Notes under the pieces: generated by a model
The model's database searches: none
Told to the model about the DNA's origin: nothing
The model's input: the letters and a program-made list of their open reading frames with translations, nothing else
Source of the DNA: a virus
Length of the DNA stretch: 20,027 bases
IMG/VR virus record: IMGVR_UViG_3300003177_000338
Coordinates: 1-20,027 of that record
Strand: one strand, 5' to 3'
Made by a program: the position numbers and the translations under genes
In this document: in pieces, positions 1 through 7,313 of the stretch
Position numbering within the stretch: position 1 is the stretch's first letter
Layout of the letters: each line of letters starts with the position of its first letter

Positions 1-1
1 A

Positions 2-100
2 CCGACGAACTTCCATACAACAAATAAGGATATTATAGAATTGAGAATTGCTATAGAAAAGAAGAGAAAAGAATTACTAAATATAAAAGGGTTAAAATGA
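2..100 (+). CDS. C-terminal end of an unrecognised protein (partial)
   Basis: An open frame runs in from the left edge of the window for 32 codons and stops at the TGA at 98-100. That TGA overlaps the ATG of the next gene (ATGA arrangement), which is typical of translationally coupled phage genes and supports this frame over the other two, which hit stops early. The visible tail is rich in charged residues (ending ELLNIKGLK) and looks helical. Too little is present to assign a function. Confidence 0.6.
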   Translation, partial: PTNFHTTNKDIIELRIAIEKKRKELLNIKGLK

Positions 101-1053
101 GCATCTTAAGTTGTAGTCATACAGACTTAGACGGTATATCTTGTCAAATAGTATTAAGAAAAGCTTTTGGTGATATAACAAGAATGAATATATCTTATTC
201 TAAAATAGATGAGTACCTTTTTATTATAGAAAGTTATTGTATAAACAGTTCACCTTCTAAAGTTTTTATAACAGATTTATCTTATACTTATGAACAACTA
301 GAAGCTCTTTCAAAATTAACAGATAATTTTCCACATATAAACTTTTATTTTATAGATCACCACCCTTTTAAAGATGATTACAAACATTTAATTAAAAGTA
401 ATTTTACGATAGTAATAACAAAAAAAGCTTCTGCAACTAAATTAACATATTTATTTTGTAAAGCTAACAAATATATTACAGAAGATAGTGAATTATTAAC
501 ATATGTTAACTACGTTAATGCATATGATATATGGTTAAATGAAACAAAGGAATTTAAAGTGGGTTTTGTTTATAATGAGCTGTTCTGGCAATATAAGATT
601 AGCTATTTCTGGAGTAAGTTTAAAGATAATTATAAATTAAGACAAACAGATAAAGATTATTATAAAGACTTAATGAAGAAGAAAATAAAATTATTTGATA
701 AATTAGACTCTTCTGGTAGAATGTTTAAACTAGGCGATAAGGATATATTTGCTGTTTTTATAGATGACTTCAGGAGTCATATAACATTAGATTATCCAGA
801 TTATAAGATATATGTAATATGTGCATCTTATGGCGGCATATCTATTAGACTAAGTGATAGTATAAATGAACAAGAAGATTTTAAAGATAAAGTATTAGAT
901 AAAATAAATTTATTGGATAATGTTAGTAATTCAGGCGGACATCCTGCTGCTTTTGGTATAACACTTAAAGACACGAGTGCACACGAACAAGTAGAATTTA
1001 TTAAATCTGTTATACCAATTTTAGACAAAGAATTAGACAATATAAAGGAATAA
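97..1053 (+). CDS. DHH/DHHA1 family phosphoesterase
   Basis: A 318-residue protein of the DHH superfamily (RecJ, nanoRNase NrnA, cyclic-dinucleotide phosphodiesterases). Visible motifs in order: SHTDLDG near the N-terminus (D10, D12), FITD (D60), the signature IDHHP (D87-H88-H89), a further Asp in NAYDIW (D144), and a C-terminal DHHA1 motif SGGHPAAFG (279-287). These Asp and His residues bind the catalytic metal ions in the family, so the protein looks active. It lacks the extra domains of full-length RecJ and is close in length to NrnA-type enzymes, which degrade short oligonucleotides. It directly precedes the replicative helicase with one base between the genes, so a role in primer or short-oligonucleotide processing at the fork is a reasonable inference. 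Degradation of a cyclic-nucleotide signal is an alternative. The substrate cannot be told from sequence. Confidence 0.85.
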   Translation: MSILSCSHTDLDGISCQIVLRKAFGDITRMNISYSKIDEYLFIIESYCINSSPSKVFITDLSYTYEQLEALSKLTDNFPHINFYFIDHHPFKDDYKHLIKSNFTIVITKKASATKLTYLFCKANKYITEDSELLTYVNYVNAYDIWLNETKEFKVGFVYNELFWQYKISYFWSKFKDNYKLRQTDKDYYKDLMKKKIKLFDKLDSSGRMFKLGDKDIFAVFIDDFRSHITLDYPDYKIYVICASYGGISIRLSDSINEQEDFKDKVLDKINLLDNVSNSGGHPAAFGITLKDTSAHEQVEFIKSVIPILDKELDNIKE

Positions 1054-1054
1054 T

Positions 1055-2410
1055 ATGGAAGAAACAATATTACAAAATATAATGATGAATGATAGATTTT
1101 TCTCTAAAGCTTATAATCATTTGGATAAAGACTTATTCCAATCACCTGAAAATGCAACAATTTTCGATACAATAAAAACATATGTTAACGAATTTTCAAC
1201 TAAGCCGAATATGAAAGAAATAGCTCTTACTATTAAAGAGTCAAATAAAATAAACTCAACATTAAAAAAAGCAACTATAGATAAATTTAAAGAAATAGCT
1301 ACAGAGGCAAAGATAGATAATACAGATTTTTTATTATCTAAAACAGAAACATGGGTACAAAAACAAAAACTTACAAAATCAATATTTGAAGCAGCAGATA
1401 TAATCCAAGCAGATGGAGCATTTGAACCAATTATAGGTATGGTAACTGATTCTTTACAAGTATCCTTTGATACAGAAGTTGGTTTGGAATTTAATACAGC
1501 ATCAGACAAAAGAATAGAATATTATAAAAATAAAAACATAAGTACACCAATAGGAATACGTACTGTTGACGAAGCATTAGGCGGCGGTATAAGACCTAGT
1601 TCGTTGTTTTTATTTATTGGCCCTACGCACTCAGGAAAAACTGCAGCAAAAGTTTTTACAACATGTAGCTTATTGTTAAAGAAAGAGAATGTTCTTTTTG
1701 TTACATTAGAAATGACCGAATTAGAAATAGCAAAAAGAGTAGATGCGAATCTTTTGGGTACAACAATAAATGAATTAGAAACACTTCCTTCAGATGAATT
1801 GAAAAAGAGAATGGGTTCAATAGTACCACTAATAGGTAATTTAGTAATTAAAGAGTTTGGAGCAGGAACATTTAATGCGTTGCATCTAAAAAGTTTATTA
1901 GATGAACTAAAAACTAAAAACAATTTCATACCTGATGCTATTGTTGTAGATTATTTAGGATTAATGGTATCGCATAGAGCAAGTATTCAATCTAACTCAT
2001 ATGATATGTTAGGTAAAGTCGCAGAGGACTTACATGCTATAGGTAAAGAAACGTACGATAGTAAAGGAAACAAGGGCGTAAAAATGATAACATCTAGTCA
2101 GGCTAATAGGTCAGCTATAGGTAATGTAGATGCAGGTATGGAAAATATAAGTGAGTCTCTAAAAATAGCAATGACGGCAGATGTATCAATATTTTTATTA
2201 AAAACTGACTCGATGGCTGAACAAAACCAACAACTATGGAAAATAGTAAAAAACAGATATACAGGTGATATGCGTAGTATATTAGTAGAAACAGATTTTT
2301 CTAGAATGACATATAGTGAATTTAATAATTCTGAAGTATCAAGTATAGATAATATACCTTCTGCAGAATCATTAGATACCGGATTAGATTTAGGTTCTTT
2401 TAATTTCTAA
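1055..2410 (+). CDS. 41: Replicative DNA helicase, DnaB/T4 gp41 type
   Basis: A 451-residue hexameric-helicase protein, matching DnaB-family length. The N-terminal 130 residues are a helical domain of the DnaB-N kind. The RecA-like motor follows: Walker A GPTHSGKT (189-196), FVTLEMTELEIAKRV, Walker B IVVDY with D299, TSSQANRS (347-353), and an arginine-finger region KNRYTGDMR (399-407). The LEM and SSQ-NR signatures are those of DnaB/gp41 rather than of RecA or RadA. It unwinds the phage replication fork ahead of the polymerase. The ATG follows the preceding stop by one base and has an AAGGA ribosome site at about 1046. The polymerase genes lie downstream, separated by one inserted late gene. 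Confidence 0.9.
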   Translation: MEETILQNIMMNDRFFSKAYNHLDKDLFQSPENATIFDTIKTYVNEFSTKPNMKEIALTIKESNKINSTLKKATIDKFKEIATEAKIDNTDFLLSKTETWVQKQKLTKSIFEAADIIQADGAFEPIIGMVTDSLQVSFDTEVGLEFNTASDKRIEYYKNKNISTPIGIRTVDEALGGGIRPSSLFLFIGPTHSGKTAAKVFTTCSLLLKKENVLFVTLEMTELEIAKRVDANLLGTTINELETLPSDELKKRMGSIVPLIGNLVIKEFGAGTFNALHLKSLLDELKTKNNFIPDAIVVDYLGLMVSHRASIQSNSYDMLGKVAEDLHAIGKETYDSKGNKGVKMITSSQANRSAIGNVDAGMENISESLKIAMTADVSIFLLKTDSMAEQNQQLWKIVKNRYTGDMRSILVETDFSRMTYSEFNNSEVSSIDNIPSAESLDTGLDLGSFNF

Positions 2411-2442
2411 AGTAATATAAATAATAAAAAAAGAGGTATTAA
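2411..2442 (+). promoter_or_regulatory. T4-type late promoter and leader
   Basis: TATAAATA, the T4 late -10 consensus, lies at 2416-2423, 19 bases before the ATG at 2443, with an AAAGAGG ribosome site in between. The same layout with the same leader pattern is found at 6937-6962, before another gene with a head-protein tag. The octamer alone is not rare in such AT-rich DNA; its repeated position before this gene class is the support. Confidence 0.6.
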
Positions 2443-2937
2443 ATGAAAAGTTTTAAAGAATATATAAACGAAGTTAAAATAGAGGATATAGACGAATTTA
2501 CAGATGATTTAGGGGATATTTTCGACGAAGTAAAATATAAGTCAAATGTGTTAAGATGTATTTATCTATTAGAAACAGGTAGAGGATATGACGCGAGTGA
2601 GTTAGAAGGTGAGTTAGAAGAAATAGCTGAAAAGCATAATATAAAAATAAAGAGCACTACATATGACGATCCGTTTATAGAAGCAAATATTAAACTATCT
2701 AGTAAAGCTAGCAAAGAGGATATGAGTTCATTTACGGATTCTTTAGATGAATTTTTTGATGAAGTAAAAGTAAAAAAATCTACATTAGTAAATGTTAAAT
2801 ATAATTTTTACGATAGTTATTTTTCAGCAAAAGACGAAATGTTAGACGAAATAGAAGAAAGAGCTGGAGACAATAATATAGAAACGGGAAATATTATAGT
2901 AGAAGATGCTTATATAGAAATTATAGCAAAATTATAA
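2443..2937 (+). CDS. Candidate packaged head protein with N-terminal capsid-targeting tag
   Basis: A 164-residue acidic protein. It begins MKSFKEYINE, which resembles the capsid-targeting sequence of T4 internal proteins (for example MKTYQEFIAE in IPII). In T4 the tag sends the protein into the prohead and is cut off by the gp21 protease after [LI]-x-E; here I8-N9-E10 fits that rule. The rest appears to be two related halves: FTDDLGDIFDEVKYKSN at about 21-37 and FTDSLDEFFDEVKVKKS at about 101-117 are clearly similar, so the protein is an internal duplication of an approximately 80-residue unit. It is preceded by a late promoter although it sits between replication genes. Injection with the DNA and action in the host is an inference; the biochemical role is unknown. 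Confidence 0.65.
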   Translation: MKSFKEYINEVKIEDIDEFTDDLGDIFDEVKYKSNVLRCIYLLETGRGYDASELEGELEEIAEKHNIKIKSTTYDDPFIEANIKLSSKASKEDMSSFTDSLDEFFDEVKVKKSTLVNVKYNFYDSYFSAKDEMLDEIEERAGDNNIETGNIIVEDAYIEIIAKL

Positions 2938-3004
2938 TTTTATTAAGTGTATTTTATATATAATTATATATAAGAAATAAATAGAATTTAAACTTTACGA
3001 AAAC
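2938..3004 (+). promoter_or_regulatory. AT-rich leader of the polymerase gene, promoter-like
   Basis: A 67-base gap containing TATATAATTATATATAAG at about 2957-2974. It resembles the TATAATTATA leaders found before several small genes later in the window. No strong ribosome site stands before the GTG at 3005; a weak TAAGAAA lies at 2971-2977. Confidence 0.4.
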
Positions 3005-4900
3005 GTGTTTAAAGCAAGAAATACACTCTATGCTAGAACGTATGACACAGAAACAAAAGAGTCTTCTCTTAATGCTGTTAAATATATACCGAGTATATAT
3101 ATTGAAACACCTAACGAATCAACTATAAAATCTGTATTTGGTGATAATTTAAAGGAAATATCTTTTAAAACTAACAAAGAATATAAGGAAACCCATAGTC
3201 TTTATAGTTCTTCAAATGTTAAAATGTATGGTAATAAATCTCAAGAACAAGGTTTTATAAGAGATAATTGGCCTGTACCAACCGAATGTGATCATAAGTT
3301 CCATTATTGGGCTTGGGATATAGAAGTAGGTAATGGAGATAAATATATTACAGAAAATGATATATCTACAAATGTTATAGTTAACGGTAAAAATAAATCA
3401 TTATTATTATCACAGTTAAATATTCTAGAAGATAAAAATATAGAATATGAAACTACTGAAGACTTATCAAAATACATATTTAATAAAGATTCATGGAAAC
3501 CCCAAGGTGAATTCGGTAGTACTGCCGTAATAACATCTATACAGATATATGATTCAAAACACAAAGAATATTATATTTTAGGTCTAAATAAAGAATGGGA
3601 AAATAAAAATAATTTAGTTGACGAATATGGAAAAATTAACTATTTTAGAATGGCAGATGAAGAATCTTTATTAAAAGAATTTCTTAGGCTTTTAGCATAT
3701 AAAAATCCAACAATTTTATTTGGTTGGAACACATCTGGATATGATGTCCCATATATAACTACAAGAATAATAAGAATTTTAGATAAAGAAACTGAAATTT
3801 ATTCTTATGATTCTAAAGTACAAAGATGGAGATTTAATACAGAATTATTATCTGGTTCTTATGTATCCCAATTATCACCCGTTTCATTAATACAACATAG
3901 AGAAGTCGATACGAATTATGGCGTTAGAGATGAATTTTCTTGGAAAGGTATATTTCTAGAAGATTATTTAGATTTATATAAAAAATATACTTTTACAGTT
4001 CATACTTCTTATAGTTTAGATACGGTTGCGTCATACGAATTAGGCGATAATAAAGTATCTCATGATGATCATTTAGATTTTGGAGAATTCTATAAAAAAG
4101 ATTTTAATACGTTTATAGAATACGGTATAAAAGATGTAAATTTACTTGTTTCATTAGATAACAAATTATTGTTATTAGATTTAGCCAAAACAATAGGTTA
4201 TATTTGTGGAGTAACATTAGACGATATTAGAGGCACTGTAAAACAATGGAACTCATTAATGTTTAATACATACAAAGAACATAATATGATATTACCTTTG
4301 GAAACCCAGTTTAAAACAAATGATATTGAACTATTAATGAGAAGTAAAGATCTAAATATAAGTGAAGATTTAAAAGAAAAATTTAGTAGATTGTTATTAG
4401 ATGAAGATTTACATGGTCAGAAATTTTGTGGTGGTATTACAAGAGGGACAGGCAAATTTTGGCAAGAAGTATTTTCTCTTGATTACGGTTCTTTATATCC
4501 ATCTTGTATACAATGGGCTAATATAGGTATAGATACATTAATATTACCAAAAGATGTACCTGAAGAATTATTAGAGTTAAGAGCTAAATATGCAATATAT
4601 TATGAAAAAGATTGTGAATCAAAAGACCTCATAAAGTTTGATTATGAATTCATTGAAAAGTCCATATATAATAAAGATAATGCTGCAGAAATAGAAAGAG
4701 TTCTTAAAAAACATAATGTTACTATGACACCAAACGGTATGTTTTTCAGAAGTGATAGAAGAAGTGTTTTATCATTATCTATGGAAAATATTATAACAAA
4801 ACGTAAAGTTCATAAGAAAAACATGAAAAATTATTTAAGAGAAATAGAAGAACTAAAAGCTAAAAAGGAAAAGTTAGAAAATAAACTATCACAACTATAA
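3005..4900 (+). CDS. 43A: DNA polymerase family B, N-terminal subunit (exonuclease and palm; T4 gp43 type, split gene A)
   Basis: The first 631 residues of a T4 gp43-like replicative polymerase. The 3'-5' exonuclease shows WAWDIEVG (Exo I, D105, E107), GWNTSGYDVPY (Exo II, D247) and YGIKD (Exo III, Y373, D377), so proofreading looks intact. Palm motif A is LDYGSLYPS (D493). A stretch of about 60 residues between Exo I and the next strand is an insertion relative to T4. The protein ends in a charged helix (about 605-631) that corresponds to the outgoing fingers helix; the rest of the polymerase is encoded by the next gene. The GTG start has no good ribosome site, and codons upstream in the same frame (2981-3004) encode EFKLYENV, which resembles the conserved N-terminal strand of T4-like polymerases. 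The true start may therefore be at 2981, where the codon is ATA. Confidence 0.92.
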   Translation: MFKARNTLYARTYDTETKESSLNAVKYIPSIYIETPNESTIKSVFGDNLKEISFKTNKEYKETHSLYSSSNVKMYGNKSQEQGFIRDNWPVPTECDHKFHYWAWDIEVGNGDKYITENDISTNVIVNGKNKSLLLSQLNILEDKNIEYETTEDLSKYIFNKDSWKPQGEFGSTAVITSIQIYDSKHKEYYILGLNKEWENKNNLVDEYGKINYFRMADEESLLKEFLRLLAYKNPTILFGWNTSGYDVPYITTRIIRILDKETEIYSYDSKVQRWRFNTELLSGSYVSQLSPVSLIQHREVDTNYGVRDEFSWKGIFLEDYLDLYKKYTFTVHTSYSLDTVASYELGDNKVSHDDHLDFGEFYKKDFNTFIEYGIKDVNLLVSLDNKLLLLDLAKTIGYICGVTLDDIRGTVKQWNSLMFNTYKEHNMILPLETQFKTNDIELLMRSKDLNISEDLKEKFSRLLLDEDLHGQKFCGGITRGTGKFWQEVFSLDYGSLYPSCIQWANIGIDTLILPKDVPEELLELRAKYAIYYEKDCESKDLIKFDYEFIEKSIYNKDNAAEIERVLKKHNVTMTPNGMFFRSDRRSVLSLSMENIITKRKVHKKNMKNYLREIEELKAKKEKLENKLSQL

Positions 4901-4941
4901 CTTTCTAAAAAGGATAAAATATACTATTAAAAAGGAATATC

Positions 4942-6933
4942 ATGACAGATGAAGAAATAAAAATACAGATAGAAGATATAGATAATAAAATAAGAGAATT
5001 AAATGCATTAGCAGATAGAGAGGAAGTATTTCAATTAGCGCTTAAAGTTTTGGTTTAACAAGAAGACCCTTTATATAGTAATATATAATAGATAACCCAT
5101 TGAATTGCTGGAACGTCTGGATAATACTTAAATACTACAATATAGGAGAAATCACTATATGAGAGTTTAAAAAATTTAAGGTAAAGAAAATCAGCAGCCA
5201 AGCTTCTAAGGTATATAATACTAAGAAGAAGGTTCAACGACTATTCCGTAAGGAAGTAGGAACTAAGTAGTTCCGAAGTGGTGGGCATCCTAATATTAGG
5301 TTAAGGATGAAGATATAGTCTAGTCTATATGGAGACATATAGAAGTTCATAATAGGACTGCTTAGTAGTAACGATACTAAGTGAATACATCGAACAGTGC
5401 ATATGGATCCTTATCCATGTTGGCGACTCTTTTTGCTGGTCATGTGGAATATTTTTCTGTTGCAGTAACTAGCTCTGCTAGAATATCTAATCTTATTGCA
5501 GGACAAGTTAATTCTGAAAAAATAAATGAGATATGCGGATTATCAAATATAGAGCAAAAATATGGTTATTACACTAAACTAGATCATATACCACAACAGG
5601 ATACGGACAGTGTCATAGGCGATAGTATTGTATATTCTATGAAAATACAAATGGAAATATAGAAAAAAGAGACTATAATAATTATATTAAGCATATTGAA
5701 GATGATGTTTATACATTATCTTTAAATAAAGACGAAAATATTTTAGAAAACAAGAGGGTCAAATATATAATGGCCCATAAAGTTAAAAAAAGAATGTACA
5801 AAATTAAACATGAGAATAATGAGGTAGTTGTAACAGAAGACCATAGTGTAATTATTAAAAGAGATAATAAATATATCGACGTAAAACCAAAAAACATCAT
5901 AAAAGGTGACAAAATTATAAAAAACAAAATCTTTAATATGACAGAAACAGAAGATTTTGTTGTCGAAGATATAGGCATTTTAGAAGAATGGGTATATGAT
6001 ATAGAAGTTGAAGATAATCATAACTTTTTTGCTAACGATATATGCGTACATAATAGTAATTATGTATCTATACAACCTGTTGTGGAAAAGAAATTTAGCA
6101 AAAATTATAGAGAACTAATAGAAGATCCTAATAATGATTTAACAAGAAGAAGAATAACCGAGTTTACTGAAAATTATATTAATAAAGTATCTTTGCCTAT
6201 AACGTATGATGCATTAGAAAATATGTATAGTAAAACATTGAATGCATATTTACCAGAAAAACTTATAGAAGATCCCGAAGTTATTTGCGATAATTTTATT
6301 AGTTTAGCCCCAAAAATGTATTTTTGTCGTAAAGCCTGGGAGGAGGGCCTATACCTTAATAAGCCTAAGCTAAAGGTAACAGGTCTTAGTATGGTTAGAA
6401 GTTCTACACCAAAGTTTTATAGAGGTGAACTAGCAAAAGCGATGGATATTTTAATAGATGCAGATTTACCAAAAGTTATAGAATTCTGTTCATGTGTAGA
6501 AAAAGCTACGAATGAACAGAAGCCTTCTGATATATGTATAAATCAGGGTGTGTCTAGTTTAGATTATACATGGGATGAAACAATAAAGAAGTTTAGAAGA
6601 TGGGTACCAGATAAGAATAAATTTTTATCTGCTCCTGTTAATTCTAGAGCTGCTTTGGTACATAATAAGTACATAAACGATAATAGTATAAAGATAAAAG
6701 ACATAGAACCAGGTGATAAAATATCTTTTATCTATATGAAAGAACCAAATATAACAGGTTCTAATGCTTTTGCTTTTCAGAATGAGAAAGTTTTTGGATA
6801 TGGGTTAGGAGATTTTATAGATAGAAAAACAATGTTCGAAAAAGGATTTATGAAACCTATAAAGTTAATAACAGACCCTCTTAAGTGGGATCTAACACCT
6901 CCAGAGCAACTAATAGATGAAGATGAATGGTAA
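4942..6933 (+). CDS. 43B: DNA polymerase family B, C-terminal subunit (fingers to thumb; split gene B, interrupted by intron and intein)
   Basis: This gene supplies the remainder of the polymerase. Its ATG has an AAAAAGGAA ribosome site at about 4930. Exon 1 (4942-5055, 38 codons) is the returning fingers helix and ends ALKVLV. Exon 2 starts at 5384 with NTSNSAYGSL. Joined, they form motif B (K-x3-N-x-S/N-S-x-YG). Exon 2 reads to the catalytic DTD at 5600-5608, where an intein begins, and the C-terminal extein runs from S6055-codon SNYVSI to 6933. It includes the conserved LKVTGL-SSTPK element and MFEKGFMKP near the end, as in T4 gp43. After splicing the subunit would be about 405 residues, and both subunits together about 1036 (T4: 898). 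As given, a one-base deletion at 5642-5645 breaks the frame inside the intein. One added A restores it. Confidence 0.85.
5056..5383 (+). ncRNA. Group I self-splicing intron (no endonuclease gene)
   Basis: A 328-nt intron inside polymerase motif B. The 5' exon ends GGUU (5052-5055), which pairs with GACC at 5065-5068 to form P1 with the required U-G pair at the splice site. P4 is UUGCUG (5105-5110) with CAGCAG (5192-5197). P7 is GACUAU (5239-5244) with AUAGUC (5315-5320). The flanking sequences match the P, Q, R and S core elements (for example AAUCAGCAGCCAAG and GUUCAACGACUAU). A hairpin with a GAGA tetraloop (5325-5342) fits P9, and a last stem (5361-5381) precedes the terminal G at 5383. 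Exact joining gives an uninterrupted motif B. The extra stems between P7 strands suggest subgroup IA, as in T4 introns. No open frame of note lies inside, so it is not self-mobile now. Confidence 0.9.
5609..6054 (+). mobile_element. Mini-intein in the polymerase active site (frameshifted as given)
   Basis: The intein starts with Ser1 in SVIGDSIVYS directly after the catalytic DTD, a block A like that of archaeal polymerase inteins. Block B is VVVTEDHSVII with the T-x2-H motif at about 5836-5850. Blocks F and G are VYDIEVEDNHNFFAND and ICVHN, followed by the +1 Ser of the extein. These are all residues needed for protein splicing. It is 446 nt as given; with one A added to the run at 5642-5645 it becomes 149 codons and the frame is restored through NTNGNIEKRDY. 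At that size there is no room for a LAGLIDADG or other homing endonuclease, so it is a minimal intein. Splicing would restore DTDSNYVSI, the polymerase motif C. Confidence 0.88.
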
Positions 6934-6936
6934 ACA

Positions 6937-6962
6937 TATAAATAATTATAAAGAGGTTTTAG
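6937..6962 (+). promoter_or_regulatory. T4-type late promoter and leader
   Basis: TATAAATA at 6937-6944, 18 bases before the ATG at 6963, with AAAGAGG as ribosome site. The leader closely matches that at 2416-2442 in order and spacing, and both precede genes with a head-protein tag. Confidence 0.6.
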
Positions 6963-7313
6963 ATGAAGACTTATACTGAATATGTTAGAGAGAACTCGAT
7001 AAAAGAGTTAGATGAAGCTTATACTAAAGAAGAATTAGTTGAGATATTAGGTTTTGCAATAAAAGACGAAGATAGGTATTTAATATTTAAAAAAATAAGA
7101 AGTGAGTCTGATAAGTTACCTGATGGTTTAAGTTTTATATATGATATTAAGGATATAGTATTAGATATAGTAAAAAAATGTAAAAAATGTAGTAGAAAAG
7201 TTTTAGCTAAGGTTATTGAACTTATTAAAGATCTTATAAAAAACGCAGATTATAAATCATTAACAAGAGACTCTGTATTGGCTAGTATAGAAAATACTGT
7301 AGCGATTGCGTAA
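6963..7313 (+). CDS. Candidate packaged head protein, 116 aa, with capsid-targeting-like tag
   Basis: Begins MKTYTEYVRE, very close to the T4 internal-protein tag MKTYQEFIAE. Possible prohead-protease sites of the [LI]-x-E form are IKE (13-15) and LDE (16-18). The remainder is helical and Lys-rich, with a short CKKCSRK segment (about 73-79) whose two Cys are too few for a zinc finger. The next gene starts directly after its TAA and has a tag of its own, so the two form a late operon. I do not recognise a family for the body of the protein. A role as an internal protein delivered with the genome is an inference from the tag and promoter. Confidence 0.6.
   Translation: MKTYTEYVRENSIKELDEAYTKEELVEILGFAIKDEDRYLIFKKIRSESDKLPDGLSFIYDIKDIVLDIVKKCKKCSRKVLAKVIELIKDLIKNADYKSLTRDSVLASIENTVAIA

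Noticed and set aside
828-1929. Minus-strand open frames opposite the DHH and helicase genes
   Set aside because: They mirror well-supported plus-strand genes with clear motifs, have no ribosome sites, and have low-complexity Ser/Leu/Phe-rich translations typical of antisense AT-rich DNA.
5055-5237. Minus-strand open frame of 60 codons inside the intron
   Set aside because: The sequence is explained by the group I core (P1, P4, P7 strands); no ribosome site, and it does not look like an endonuclease.
5626-5659. Programmed -1 frameshifting to read through the intein
   Set aside because: No X-XXY-YYZ slippery heptamer exists in the only interval where the shift could happen, while adding one A to the run at 5642-5645 restores the frame simply.
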